From positions 434,001 through 498,000 of the forward strand of contig JABYQQ010000014.1 of NCBI GenBank assembly GCA_022605405.1: a DNA stretch of 64,000 bases, given 5' to 3'. Position numbers and translations under genes: made by a program. The notes below the pieces were generated by a model. That model was not told the DNA's origin, searched no databases, and saw only the letters and a list, made by a program, of their open reading frames with translations. The stretch is from Earliella scabrosa (Eukaryota; Basidiomycota; Agaricomycetes; Polyporales; Polyporaceae). Shown here in pieces: positions 31,737-43,720 of the stretch; position 1 is the first letter of the stretch; each line of letters begins with the position of its first letter.

Positions 31737-33746
31737 CTACAGCACACGCCCCTTGGTCTGCTTCCTCTCTCCCAAGTTGACGTCGCGCCAGATGACGACA
31801 AAGATCGTGCTCACAGCGACGATGCACGTCGCCGCGATCGTCTGCACCTTCTGCACGCCCTGGTACGCGCGCACAATCGCCTCGCGCTCCGGCGAGCCCA
31901 CCGCATACGCAAGCTGCTCCTTCAAACTCGCAAAGATCTCCCTCGCCTGGCCCTTGGTCGCCTCGGGCAGGTTCTCCGCGAGGTACCGGCTCCCGAGGTT
32001 CGTCCACACCGCGCCCGAGATCGCGGAGCCGACCGCGCCGCCGAGGTACGCAAAGAACGCCTTGAACGCGAGCACGACCGCGATATGCTGGTGGTCCGTC
32101 GCGGCCATAATCGCGATCTCCTCCGTGTTCGTGAGCGTGCCGCCCCCGAGCGCGAGCAGCACCTGGCACGCCGCGACCGCGGCGAGCGGCGAGTCCGTCG
32201 AGCGGTAGTGAATCATGAGTCCCGCGCCGAGGAGGTGGATGGGGATCGCGGCGAGCGCGATGCGCTTCGGGTAGGGGTAACGTGCGATGAGAAGCCCGAG
32301 GAGCGGAGCCCAGCCGCAGGTGACGTAGGAGTAGATGTTGGAGACGTAGCCGGCCTTTTGGATGGGAAGGCCGTACACCACTTGCAGGTAGCTGGAGAAG
32401 TAGTTCGCCCACATGCTGTAGACTGTCAGCACGCGTCGAAGAGCAGGGTGGAATCGGACACACTCACTAGAAAGCAACACGACTCCAGGCGCCCATGAGG
32501 CAGACACCGAGCACGGTACGATCATGCAGAAGGTGGAAAGGAACCATAGGTCTCGGGCTGTAGAACTTCTCCCATACGAGGAAGCCGACTATGCAGATTG
32601 GGCCGACGACAAGCATCGCGATGATGTGGTCTGAGCGCCAGGTCGCACCATTGTACTTGGCAAGCGTGACAGCGAGCAGAAGGAGCACGAAGCCCGCCGA
32701 CACGAGAATGATGCCGATTACTACCCCACCCAAGTCAGCGCGCACACATATCAATCGCAAATGCTGCTCACAATCGAACTCCCAGAACCAGTAGATGGCC
32801 TGCTTCTTGAAGCCCCGTGGAACCGGAGAGTTTGCGCGCTCCTGCGCACGCTTTGCTTCATCCTGCGTGCGGAACAGGTAGTAGAGCAGTATAGCTGAGA
32901 CAAACGGAGTCGTGATGGCGAAGATGCCGTAACCCCACCGCCACGTAGAGGTCTCCAGGAGACGTTCAGCAATCGCGGGACCCGCGAACCCAGTGGCGAG
33001 GTACGGAAGCGCGGTGAGGCCGAGGTAGAACGCTCGATTGATGAGCTTGGTCATGTCGGAGATGATGACTGTCGCGACATAGTCGGTACCGGTGTTGCCG
33101 ATAGTTTTGAAGACCTACAACCACATGATCAGGAAACGAAACGCGACTGTACCGCAAAACGCGCACCCTCGCTCCGAAGTACGTGTCGATGTTCTTGGAC
33201 GATGCGGTCAGGATGGAGCCTGAGGCGTGCGTCAGTTAAAGACGAGGAGACTAGTCTACGGAGAACATACCTAGTGTGCTGCACAAGGCGACGACAGCGA
33301 AGCCCTCAGCACGACCGAAGTTGTCGATGAGCTTCGCGACGGGGAAGGCGATGGTCGCGGACACCATGCTGGCGATGATGGTGAGGATCGGGAGGAGCGA
33401 GTGCGACCTGAAGGCCGAAGTCGCATAGGCAGCGACTTCGATCGTGGTGCTACTGTCCAACGACTTGTTGAAGAAGACGATCCACAAGCTGTCTTCAGGT
33501 TCGTAAGTGTGTCAACCGAAGGAGACATAGAACGTACACGACATAGGTGACGATGAGAGTCTTGGTCGACCAACTGGAGGTCACCGCCTCTATTTTCTTC
33601 ACGCCTTCCTGCGCGTCCACGCTTGTCTCACTCCAGGAATCGTGCTTGGTATCCGATCCCTTGTACGGAGTCGAGTCGATGCTAGCCTTCTCGACATCCC
33701 TCGACTCGGAAGAACGACTAGTCGGTGATGCGGAGTCTAGAGCCAT
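31737..33746 (-). CDS. Siderophore-iron transporter, major facilitator superfamily
   Basis: Exons 33746-33538, 33488-33271, 33219-33167, 33114-32772, 32720-32468 and 32415-31737 give about 584 residues, the usual size for this family. The hydrophilic N-terminus (SRDVEKASIDS) precedes about 14 membrane helices. Family-typical words are FPVAKLIDNFGRAEG, FKTIGNTGTDYV, FWEFDLIGIILVSAGFVLLL and NYFSSYLQVVYGL, and the C-terminal part has RYLAENLPE and AYQGVQKVQTIAA. These match the SIT group (MirB, Sit1, Str types), which import iron-loaded siderophores at the plasma membrane by proton symport. The substrate cannot be told from sequence. No siderophore synthetase is in the window. Its upstream region carries an iron-type GATA site (34076-34084). 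Confidence 0.93.
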
Positions 33747-34075
33747 GATGATCTGCGCGTAGCATCGTGACGCATGAGACTTCCGAGCTCTACGCGACGG
33801 AGGGTGCAAGTGGTATGGACTCACCAGCAAAAGGACGATCTGCGGGCGGGGAGCGGGCGACCAGAGGTCCACGCCCCCGCACCTCAGTGCATTTATGAGA
33901 GTTCGGACCTCCGCCGCGCCCGAAGCGTACCAAAGTATCGTTCACGCATCCTGAGGCGAGGCAGGGCGAGGCACAACCGTTCTTTTCAGTTCGGAGCTCC
34001 CAATTGGCGCAAACTCGCGTCGAATGCGTACATACGGGGATATGTACGCGCGCGATCGTGATGCGGTCTCAGTTT

Positions 34076-34084
34076 ATCTGATAA
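34076..34084 (+). promoter_or_regulatory. Iron-type GATA site ATCTGATAA
   Basis: The sequence is an exact match to the ATCWGATAA consensus bound by fungal iron-regulatory GATA factors (Urbs1, SreA, Sre1 types), within the palindrome TTATCTGATAAG. It is about 330 bases upstream of the siderophore transporter start. A second GATAAG is at 34124-34129. Repression under high iron is inferred. Confidence 0.6.
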
Positions 34085-34710
34085 GACAACTGTGCGGGCC
34101 TGATGACCTCCGGTGCAAGTGCTGATAAGCCATTCTCTTGCTTGAGTGCTGTTCGAGTGCCGCCTTCCAACCGTCTTCTAGCTATAACCAGAGTTGTGGA
34201 ATCAGTTACCAAAGGGGCCGCGGACGATCGCAAATGCTCACCGTTGTCATTTTCGCCGACCATTGCGTCCTTGGCACACGTAGACTCAGTAAGTCATGTA
34301 GTTTCACGCTCAAGAGGTGTGAGGTGTGAGGTGAGATCTTCGAGTTCAACGTTGCAACATTCAAGTGGCGTCGGAGTGACGAGTAAACAAACTTGGTACT
34401 GAGCCGAGCCACGTGGCTATTGCCATCTTGGGTCAGCCTTCCACGCCGTACTATACCGGTCCGGTACGCCGAACACTCCACTGCTCTCGGGTACTACGAC
34501 CTTCAGCGACTCTCCAAAATACCTCAACAAGTGCTCACCTAGACCTTAGGTCAAGCCCGCACGAACCCCCCACATTCCACAAAAAACAAAATGTCCGAAT
34601 CCGAGACCGGGTGCATTACTGTCCGTCTAAAGGGCCATACATGTTGTGTGTTCATACAGGTCGAGATCGAGATCGAGGCGCAAGTCGCTCAGCAGCAAGG
34701 ACGGAGAGAC

Positions 34711-34778
34711 GGGGGACGGGGAGACGGAGGGGGACGGGGGAGACGGGGGAACAAGGGAGGAGGGAGGAAGGAGCAGGG
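34711..34778 (+). repeat. Purine/G-rich tract
   Basis: A run of GGGGGACGGGGAGACGG type with at least five G-runs of four or more continues into AGGGAGGAGGGAGG. It could form a G-quadruplex on the plus strand. It lies 60 bases downstream of the hexokinase stop on the opposite strand. Confidence 0.7.
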
Positions 34779-34836
34779 ATACGGATACATCTCTTGTTAA
34801 ATCTTAAAAACGTGCGGCTCTTCCGGACTCCACCGT

Positions 34837-37141
34837 TTAGTAGTTCGGGTAGATGTTCGCGTCCTTGCGGTCCTTGGTCATCGCGGCGACGATCGCGCTC
34901 CCGATGCCGCTTCCGTCCTCGGCGTGGTACGTGACGATGTTCCTATTGTGTAGCAGCGTCAGCCCCGTCCCTCCCAGCCACGAGCATGAGCACAGCGGGT
35001 GGGTACTCACTTGCCCTTCTCCCCGAAGATGTCGTGCAAGCCCTCGTGTATCCGCTCCGCAAACTTGGGATATTTCTGCAGCCACTCCAATGTCAGCATT
35101 CCAAAGACGAAAGACACATCGGCCAACGCACATTATAGAGCGAGCCGTCCGCGCCGACCGAGCAGCCCTCGTCCAAGTACCCCATCTTGCTCACGATCGC
35201 CGCAATCCCGCACGCGCTCAACCGGGCCGCACGCCGCCCGACAAGGCGCGCAAGGGCGCGGAAGAACTGGCGCTCGGCGAGGGTCGTCTCGAGCGCGAAG
35301 AAGTGGTTGAAGATGCCGATGATCATGAGCAGCTCGTCCGTCGGGTCCATCTCCATCAGGGAGAGGAACGCGGTGTCGAACGAGTACGGGATCTCGATCT
35401 TGTACGTGTTCTGCCCCAGGAAGAGCACGCCCTCGTCGATGAGCTCGCAGATGATGAGCCGCAGGATCTCGCCGAGGTACCGCCCGGAGATGAGCTTCTC
35501 GAACGCTTGCTCGCCCGGCTTGTTCGAGGTCTCGTCGATGATCTGGTCGTATTTTGTTCGCGGCAGGTTCTCGTGCTCGAAGGAGTCGAACGCGCCCTAG
35601 TAGATTGATTTGCATACTAGGTCAGCAGCTGCCGTACCGTGGGCTGGGATCACACGCACCCACTCGCAGTTGATGGCCATCTCCATGTTCGGATCGATCC
35701 CAAGTTCGGCGATCTTGGGGATGTCGCTGACCCGCTCCATGTACGCGGCGTTGCAGCCGGTACCGAAGATGCAGGCGATTCGCGTCTTGGGGTTCACGTA
35801 GTGCGAGGCAATGAGCGTCCCCGTCGTGTCGCACGTAAGGGCGACAACTTCCGCGGGTACCGCCTGTGTCCATGTGCATGATCAGTGTATTTACCGACTT
35901 GCGAGAAGCCTAAATGACGTACGTGCTTCGCAAGAGACTCGCGGAACATTGCGACGACGTCATGACCTTCAGTGTTGGGAGCGCCGAAGCCCTTCGTCCA
36001 TCGGATGAGCACACCGTGGTCGATTCGCTCTTGCCTGCCCAACGTCAGCCAAGTTCGCTATCCACCTGGACAGCCACTTACGAGCAGGGGTAAGAGAACT
36101 GACGCCACAGGTCAGCAGGGGAGAACGTGATGTCGAGAGACGACGCACCGTGAATCCGAGCGGCAAGACCTGACCCTTAGGAATGAGACCCTCCTCCTGG
36201 TGTGATTCCACGAACGCCTTCAAGCATTGCGCACAGAAGTCGAAGAGCTTCTGGCCATCCTCCTGCTTCTGCTCCTCCGATAGCCGATATTTCGCTTGGG
36301 TGATTTCGAACTTGCCCCCGCCTTCTAGGGTCACAAGACAGACACGCAGGTTGGTACCACCTGTATACCGATTTGTCAGTAGGGGTGATCACACGCATTA
36401 CGCGTGACAGGACGGAAGCACAGCGCGAATCAAACGTCGCCAGCACGAGTGCCAAGATTCGCGCACGAAGCTCCGCGGTTCACCAAAGTGACATGGTGGT
36501 ATCGACTCATGACGCTTGGTGCAGTCGCGCGCTAGAAATGGAAGACGGGTGGGAATGGTCGTCCACCGTCGCGGCATGGTTCGATATGTGCGCGCTGGGG
36601 ACATCCCTAGCGTATGACGTGTGATGGGGTAAGACGCAGACAGCAAAACTCACCTAGATCGACGGCGAGGTAGTTGCCAGTCTCCTTGCCTGTTGGCCAC
36701 CCGAACACATAGGTCGGGATCATGGGCTACCGTTCGGAGGAGCAGTCGCACCGTCACTCGACTCGGACCAGAGCTAAATCGTGACTTACCACAACCTGGC
36801 CGTGTTTCGAAAGTCCGAGCTCGAGCGACTCCTTGAATGCCTCAACGATCATGCGCATCCGCTGGGGCGTCAGGTTGAACCTACACGGACCTCGTGCGTG
36901 AAGCTTCCGGGCATCATTCGGAGCGGAGTGAACTCACAGAGCCTCGTATTTGCGGAGGTGGTCCGCCATGGTCCTGTGATTGAGCGCGATCGCATGCGAG
37001 TCGACGGTGGGGAGTCTCGGAGTGAACGTACTTCTTGGTTGCGTGCGGGAGACCTTCATCGTCCTCGCTGTGCTTGGTGAAGGTCATCATCGTCTGCCCC
37101 GTCGGCAGATGCACCGTCGAGCTTCCACGTCGGCTCGCCAT
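34837..37141 (-). CDS. Hexokinase
   Basis: Eleven exons: 37141-37032, 36973-36938, 36880-36790, 36726-36654, 36360-36149, 36098-36082, 36034-35923, 35863-35660, 35596-35132, 35075-35011 and 34942-34837. They give about 496 residues, the normal length of a fungal hexokinase. Conserved motifs are YLAVDLGGTNLRVCLV (ATP phosphate loop), GFTFSYPCSQ (sugar-binding LGFTFSFP motif), NDTxG-like CDTTGTLIASHY, IFGTGCNAAYME and INCEWGAFD, and near the end ERIHEGLHDIFGE and DGSGIGSAIVAA. It phosphorylates glucose at the entry of glycolysis in the cytosol. Exon 6 is only 17 nt and intron 4 is unusually long (293 bp). It is divergent from the uL14m gene. Confidence 0.96.
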
Positions 37142-37413
37142 TTTGTGTGTCGGACTGGGAGGAGGGCGGGGTCGAGCGAGCTATCGGCCAGACCGAGCAG
37201 TCTGAGTGCAAGAGGCTTCAGTGCGGGGAAGCGCCCCGAGGCCTGACTTTCCGCCCGTCGCTGCCGCTTTTGGACTTGTACGTCATCGGTAACCCCTTAG
37301 CAGCCGCTTAGCGTGTCAAATGACCATTTGCGAATTTCCTGTGGATTTCCTCGCTGCGTCTGCCAGCGTGCTCGCCGTCCTCCTCCCGCCAGTTCCCCAT
37401 CCATAGACGAGGC
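37142..37413. promoter_or_regulatory. Divergent promoter of hexokinase and uL14m
   Basis: The 272 bases between the two start codons must hold both promoters. No clear TATA box or named site is seen. Confidence 0.5.
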
Positions 37414-37919
37414 ATGATTGGCCTCAAGGGTACCCTCAATGTGCGCACTCTGCCTCTGCTCTCCCTGCTCTTCCCCGCCTGACCTCGCGCGCCCTCAGGT
37501 CATAGACAACTCAGGGGCACTCCTCATCGAGTGCGTCAACGTCCTCAAGCAAAAGGTCAACAACGGCTGGGGCAGCGTCGGCGACGAGATCGTCTGCGTC
37601 GTCAAGCGTGCACGCCCCATCTCTGGCCAGGCCTCCGCTTCAGCACCCAAGGTCCGCCAGGGAGACGTCCGCCGCGCCGTCATCGTACGCACCAGGAAGG
37701 CCGTCCGCCGGCCAGACGGCCGCTTCATCCGCTTCGACGACAACGCCGCCGTGCTTCTGAACAACAAGCGCGAGATGCTGGGGACGCGTATTGGCGGGGT
37801 CGTCAGCGCGGACCTGCGCATGAAGGGCTGGGGAAAGATCGTCAGTTTGGCTCCCAAGGTGAGTGTCGGCCTTCGTGGTGCATGGACATCGCCTCAACCA
37901 ACCCCAACAGGTTGTATGA
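37414..37919 (+). CDS. Mitochondrial large-subunit ribosomal protein uL14m
   Basis: Exons 37414-37440, 37499-37858 and 37911-37919 give 131 residues. The first exon codes MIGLKGTLN, and the last codes only VV and the stop. The body reads [61 protein letters not shown] and [10 protein letters not shown]. This is the complete bacterial-type L14 fold (conserved DNSGA and RG(D)V..AVIVRT). The bacterial-like form and small size mark it as the mitochondrial protein (MRPL38 in yeast). The long open frame to 38239 reads through the second intron and is not real. Confidence 0.92.
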
Positions 37920-38490
37920 TACACCGCGCTATAATGTCACTACTCTCATCTCTGCTATCGATGCTCTCTTGCTGCCAGCTCGTATGTATGCCATTCGCTC
38001 CGCTGAGCAGAAGGTACGTCCCACATCTGTGCTCCTTCCTGTCAGCTTTCGGAGATCGCAGGGGAGTTACAAGACATGCTCTGGATCTCTCGCGGGTGTC
38101 TCTACGAAGCCCACGAACGCTTCAGCAAGTGAAACCTACCCTCGTACTGTCACATGCGACCTCCACAGCCTTTGCCGTATGTGACCGCTGGCATGCATCG
38201 TCTATGCTTGGCTCGAGTGCGGTTCATACATGGGCTTGATGACCGTGTTTGACATTGCCTTCCATCACCGGATTACTCCGGGATATCCCGGATGGTGTCG
38301 GAACTGTCAACGTACAAATATCGCGAACGATCTTCGCGAGTCGACTCTTCAGCAGTTCATCTTGTTCTTCTCCACTCGTGTTTCTTCTCCCTCAAGTGGC
38401 CCACATATATCACTGTATGTATGCATGTCCTCCAGACAATCAGCCTGTCTAACGCTTGTCTAACGCGCTTCCCACTACGCTAGGTTAGTT
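37920..38490. other. Gap between uL14m and the methyltransferase gene
   Basis: Pyrimidine-rich sequence without a supported gene. An upstream non-coding exon of the next gene is possible. Confidence 0.4.
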
Positions 38491-39322
38491 ATGTGGACCG
38501 ATCCACTTGACGTGCCTGTCTGGGCCAAGATCCCCGTGTTAGTCGCGTTCATGTTAGTCGAGTACCTCGCGATCGTCCCGCCAACCAAGGCTCCCAACCG
38601 CGAAGACCGCTCGAAGTTCGGCAAAGACGACGTTCTCTCCACGTCCGCCGACTGGCTCCCTTACCTCGGCGTTGTGAGTCCCCGTATCGCCCCAGAGGTG
38701 GCACCAAGTGCCACCGTATCACCTTCCAAACACACGCTGACGACGGTTTCTCAAACAGGGATCATTCTGGGTCCTCCATCTCCTCGAGATCGCCTCCATC
38801 ATCCACCTTTCCTCCCCCTCCGCCCGCTCCTCCCCGCTCATCGCCCTCCTCCCTCTCAGTACCACTATCACCCGCGCCGCGCCCCCGCACATCCACACAA
38901 CCCCACTCTTCCTCGTCGGCGCCTTCCTCCTCCTCGCGGGCGGCACACTCCGCAAAGCGTGCTTCGTCCACCTCGGGCGCATGTTCACCTTCCAGCTCGC
39001 GCTCGTCAAGGAGCACAAGCTCGTCACCTCCGGGCCGTACGCCGTCGTCCGCCACCCGTCCTACACGGGCTTCATCATGCTCGTCGACGGTCTCGCGCTC
39101 GTCCACCTCGCCCCCGGGTCGTACCTTGCGGAGTGTGGCCTGCTGGACGCGTGGTGGGGGAGGGCGGCGGTGGGTGGGGCGTGTGCGGCGGCGGCGGGGT
39201 TGCAGGCTGTTGTTGTGGGACGGACGAGGAGGGAGGATGAGGTGCTGAGGAGGGAGTTTGGGAGCACTTGGGAGGAGTGGGCGAGGAGGACGCGGTATCG
39301 GCTTGTGCCGTACGTGTACTGA
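38491..39322 (+). CDS. Isoprenylcysteine carboxyl methyltransferase family protein
   Basis: Exons 38491-38673 and 38759-39322 give about 248 residues. Several hydrophobic segments (AKIPVLVAFMLVEYLAIV, HTTPLFLVGAFLLLAGGTLR) are followed by the ICMT signature GPYAVVRHPSYTGFIM, and at the end RREDEVLRREFGSTWEEWAR..RYRLVPYVY, where the RExxL..F...W..Y pattern binds AdoMet. The family includes Ste14, which methylates prenylated CaaX proteins at the ER membrane. Basidiomycetes have several paralogues, so the exact substrate is open. The start is the first ATG of the open frame. Confidence 0.88.
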
Positions 39323-39734
39323 GTGCCCGGGATGATGGTGAGCACGGGGTACGCCTCAATGATGCTTATCATTACTGAGATCTGATTGGCACGACAGGTT
39401 TTGACCACAATACAATACGTATGAGTCTGTTCGTCGGTGTCTCCCTTGTACACACAAGGTACGCTGCCCTCGTGAGTGGTCAGCCAGCGGCTCTTGCGAC
39501 ATGAGCAGGCAGCGAGCTCTCCGCTTCGCCCGTCGCCCGTACCGCGTCACCACAGACAAAATGCTCGAGATCTCCAAAGCGCACAAGATATATATGTAGG
39601 TACATACGGAGTCCAAGGTCAGCACAACAATCGACGCACAACCGAGGCCTACACACGATACAAAGACTGACTCTTCACTTTTCCGCACTGACGTCGACGG
39701 ACCGCAGAACACCTCCTACCGCGACTTGCGCCAT
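39323..39734. other. Convergent 3' gap
   Basis: This lies between the ends of the methyltransferase gene and the DUF6534 gene. Nothing notable is seen. Confidence 0.5.
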
Positions 39735-42045
39735 CTACACCGGCAGATCTCCCACCTTCCCCGCCAAGGGCTGGTCACTCGTCCCATCCACCCCGTGCTC
39801 CTGCGCCCCTCCGAGTCCCGCCCCGTCCCTGTTGAGCACGCTCTCGGACTCGAACTCGACCGACCGGAGCTCGATCGCGATCGAGCCCACCGCGTGCGCG
39901 TCGTCGACGGGGATGCGGGGCTTGCGGAACGTGCTCCCAGTCTCTCGCATGTGCGTGTGTGTGTGCGTGTCGCCGCTGTGCGAGAGTGTGGAGCGGGCGG
40001 CGTTACCGGTGGAGGAGTCGACGCGCCAGCCGCCGATGCTGGTGAGCTGGAAGGACTGCTCGCGCTTGATGTCGTCGGGCGTCAGGAGCGAGCGTCGGGC
40101 GTTGAGTCTGGTGTGCGCCATACGGGCGGTGATCGTTCAGCATCCAGCGAGCATGAGCGAGGCGAGCTGCTCACCCGACGAGGAACGTCACTGCGTAGAC
40201 TTGGAGGAGAGTGAGATGGGCGGTGCGGCTGCGACCAGAGGGCGGGACGCGTACCTTTGGTCATGACGATGCCGATTGCTCCGGGAATGAGGTTCTCCAA
40301 GTAGATGCGCGTCTGAGAGGGGGACGCATGTCAACTGACAGCTTTTGTGGCAGGGAACGAGCTCGATGTGGTCGACTCACGGTGATGACGAACACCAGAT
40401 TGCAGACGCTGTAATTGAACGGTCCGTTAGAGACGGACTGAGGGCTGCGAGGTCGAGTGACTCGGGACGCACAAGACGAGTAATCCTGCCCAGCACATCG
40501 GGAATGGTGAGTGTCACTGGTATCACCGGATGGGTACATGAGCGGTGCGCTTACCAGTTCCCACGGCGTATTTGATCAGAGCGTCCACGATCGAGCTCGT
40601 TCTGGAGAGATAGGTCAACGGTGCGGCAACGTTGTGTTCGCTACTATGAAGCATACTCTTGAATGCCCGTCCGACTCTTGTTGAGTATGTAGATCAGCGT
40701 AGTCGTCAGCAAAAGGTCTGAGGCGAGATCCATGACTATGGAGCTTGTCGCGATGTTCTGTAGTGGGAAGCCCGATTCAGAGTGTGCATTACTGTCGAGG
40801 CCATTGGGATACTGACGGTATTCATGAGGTTAGAGACCGCGGTACGGCGGACTCTGAGAGCAAAGTGTGAGCTTCTTATGTAAGTTAGGGGACTTGGGCC
40901 ACACTTACTCGAAAATGAACGAGACTAGGGAAAGATGCAGTTGAGCTCCGTCATAGTCACTTTACAAACTAGATGCGCACCTATCCCGCAGGCTGACGAT
41001 CGGTGCGAGCATGTCAGTTAGACGTTGTAGGATCCGAAGCGCAGCACGTACCGAACGCCACAATGTCCAAGACGATCTGTACACCATTGTATGACGATGA
41101 GATGTGCGTGTCTCGATTTTGAAGCCATCGTTACGCACCACGGCAACGGCTATGAACCTCTGCTTAGGTCCGACTGGGTTGGGAGAAGACATTGCTCAGA
41201 CATATACTTTTGCTTGCTTCTCCTGGTAGTACCCACCAATCCACAGACGACGAGCAAAGAAACTGTGCGTAGAGCTCAGAAGTGAGGCTGTACTCGGTAT
41301 GAGATATGCTCACAGCTCGACGCTCAGCATTGCTAGCGGCTAGAGGTCCAGTAGTGTGAGCCCCTGACCAGTCGTTGCATCCGATTTGGGGTACTTACGC
41401 TCAGCAGTGCGGTTGACTACGAAGAGACCATGCAGCCAACCTGAGATGAATGTCTCTGTATGTTATAGCAACGTACCTCAAGGGTCCTGCGTATACATGC
41501 AAGTCCGTGAGATCGCGAGAGAACACGGTCAAATAGGAACATACGCACCAGACAGGAGGTGCGGCCAGGATCGTTGGGTCGAAGTAGTGCGTGACCATGT
41601 AGTAGTAGCTGCAATTTGCGCCCTGAAGTATGCATCAGGAAAGACGAGAGGGAGAATACACACCTTCCATGCATGGTGCACACGGTGCTGAGCAGCTCCA
41701 GGGTTCTAATAAAAGGTCGGAAGGATGAGCGTCGAGCAACCTAGATCATAGATGTGTCGCATGCGAGTGAAGCTTACGTGACCACCAGGACCCATATCTT
41801 CAGGAACCATCGGTCCGTCGAGTATTCCCTGAAGTACTGGTATGTTTGGTGGAGCGTCCAGCCTTGTAGCCTGTCGTAGGATGGTCAGATATGAATGAGG
41901 ATGGTCGATGGTCGTGTGCACTGGTGACTGACAGCACCGTGAAGAAGGTCGCTACCAGGATTGCTCCAAGTGTGTCGTCGAGAGGCGGTAACTTGGGCAG
42001 GATAGGTCCAAGACCTGGAGGAGGCGGCATCTGCGGGGTTTCCAT
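39735..42045 (-). CDS. DUF6534-like multi-pass membrane protein, frame damaged
   Basis: Minus-strand exons: 42045-41933 (METPQMPPPPGL..LPPLDDTLGAILVATFF), 41870-41778 (LQGWTLHQTYQYFREYSTDR), 41705-41664, 41608-41549 (YYYMVTHYFDPTILAAPPVW), then about 41486-41400 (ETFISGWLHGLFVVNR), a piece near 41245 (FFARRLWI), further short exons, and a last exon 40121-39735 with LNARRSL. This order is typical of basidiomycete DUF6534 seven-helix proteins of unknown function. After PPVW no splice choice keeps the frame. Two extra bases near 41450-41455 would explain it, so the gene may be a young pseudogene or carry a sequence error. Exons between 41400 and 40121 were not fixed. Confidence 0.6.
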
Positions 42046-43720
42046 GACGGGAGGGCTGGGCAGAATGGCCGCTGTCACCTAGCGATAAGTGTGGTACTTA
42101 TATTCTTGCTGCTCATCAGCGGCGATGAATCAAAGTGGGACATGCACCTCGACGTTTGCCAGCGTTGTTGATGGTGATCGGAGTCACAAGTAGGAGCGAC
42201 AAGAACAGGGCAACCGGGATTCTTGCTCGAATCACCTGGATCACCTTCTCAAAGCTCCACATGAATACCGCGGGCGGTGCTCCTTGATAATGCCGTCAGC
42301 TTCTCAACATTGTCCATGAAGTCCGAGCTCCTTAATATCACTTTTGCATCACGTTTGAGAGTAGATTCGGGATGTCAAGGGCCGAGGGATCGCCGCGTCG
42401 AGATAGTGCTATCACAGCGTCTCGACTTTCCGGAGTTGGGAAGAACCTCACTGGAATATGAGAGTGGTAGTGCATCATTAGCAATAGACGGAGGCTCCAG
42501 TGGTCTACTTCACATACGTGCCATCGTGAGGTTAACTGATTGGGTTGATATATTACTTAGGACGTGCTGCTACTGTGCAACCAACTAGAAAGCTGTGACA
42601 CCAAAGATGAGCGGCGGCGAGCATCGGAGCTCACTCGAAGAGGTCAAACTCACTTAAACTGGATTCATGGCAGTTGGTTTTCTGGTCCTCTGTAGGAGAA
42701 GCACAGCCTCGCGAGGAGTAGCCACGCATGCCGGCGGGATCTCGTAAGTGCCGCCCTTCTCTCTCGCCAGTGTTCCTTGAGCACTCGGTGAAACTCCACA
42801 AATAGATCCCAGTACGGTCTCATGCGGCGGTGTCAGATAGATGCCGTCTAGTGGCCACTGGAGCACATCAAGGCATCGAATATGAGATAATTAGCAATGT
42901 GCTCATCCATACCCGTGAGTCTCTGCCAGTGTACCACTCCGAAATGTTGCCTAAGCTGCAAGCACTACTTATCAGTGGTGATGAGACACGATGTTGCGCA
43001 CACAGACCATCGAAATGAAACCACCTGTTCAACTCCGTTATGGGGCGTACCGGTTCCTGCCGTATACTTGATGAGCACAATTTGAGCACGATCATACTGA
43101 GCGGTCATATTGTCATGTTGCCCGAAGCTCGACGAGCAGTACTAGTGATGGTGATATACTTGGGGCGTGGGAAGTCGGACACGTGGACACAGCCACGTCA
43201 CAACTCCCTCTGAGCTGCGCTCAAGCACATCCCTGATATGATCACACTGGTGTCTCTAGAAAATACGGGGTGAGTGGATCATGACATGGAATAGAAGAAG
43301 TAGACATGCGCTTGACATATTGTAAGATGCCAGTGCTCGAAGTTGGATCGACAACTTGACTAACTTTAGTAGTATCGGAGCCCGCTGAATGTTATGCGAG
43401 GGTGTTGCACTCCAGATAGCGCGTGTCGTTACGCAGGGTCTCCTCAGTACCCCATGGCAGCGGGCCCTCCATACTTACACAGAACTCTCTAGATGAATCA
43501 GCTGGACATGCCGCGATGCATTGCACAAGCACAAAAGTTACATACTGCGGTACGCTCTCACGAGGTGGTGTTCATGGGACCTGTCTCTGGTGCCTGCTTC
43601 TTGAAGCATCACGAAGGGCGCCAACGGAGTTCTTAGGTATAGTGCACGACGGTCCAAGGGTCCTCGACTCACTGACCATCTCCCCCAGGTCGTTGCTGCG
43701 CAGACACCTCCAATCTTGCG
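42046..43720. other. Region upstream of the DUF6534 gene, unresolved
   Basis: Minus-strand pieces look partly coding: about 42265-42150 (MWSFEKVIQVIRARIPVALF, one membrane helix), about 42452-42350 (RFFPTPESRDAVIALSRRGD) and about 42800-42720 (MRPYWDLFVEFHRVLKEHWR). I could not join them in frame or name a family. They may be remains of an old gene or a short-exon gene I failed to assemble. The last 600 bases include the promoter of the first oxygenase gene. Confidence 0.25.

Larger units (their letters stand above)
33747..34836. other. Transporter promoter and hexokinase 3' side
   Basis: No gene is seen in this 1.1-kb region. It contains two GATAAG sites near 34080 and 34124 and a G-rich tract at 34711-34778. 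The open frames here have no family match. Confidence 0.5.

Noticed and set aside
34591..34800. Small plus-strand gene near 34.6 kb
   Set aside because: Its second half is the G-rich tract read as glycine and arginine. No family or splice context supports it.
37418..38239. 273-codon frame at the uL14m gene
   Set aside because: It reads through two introns. The real protein ends at 37919.
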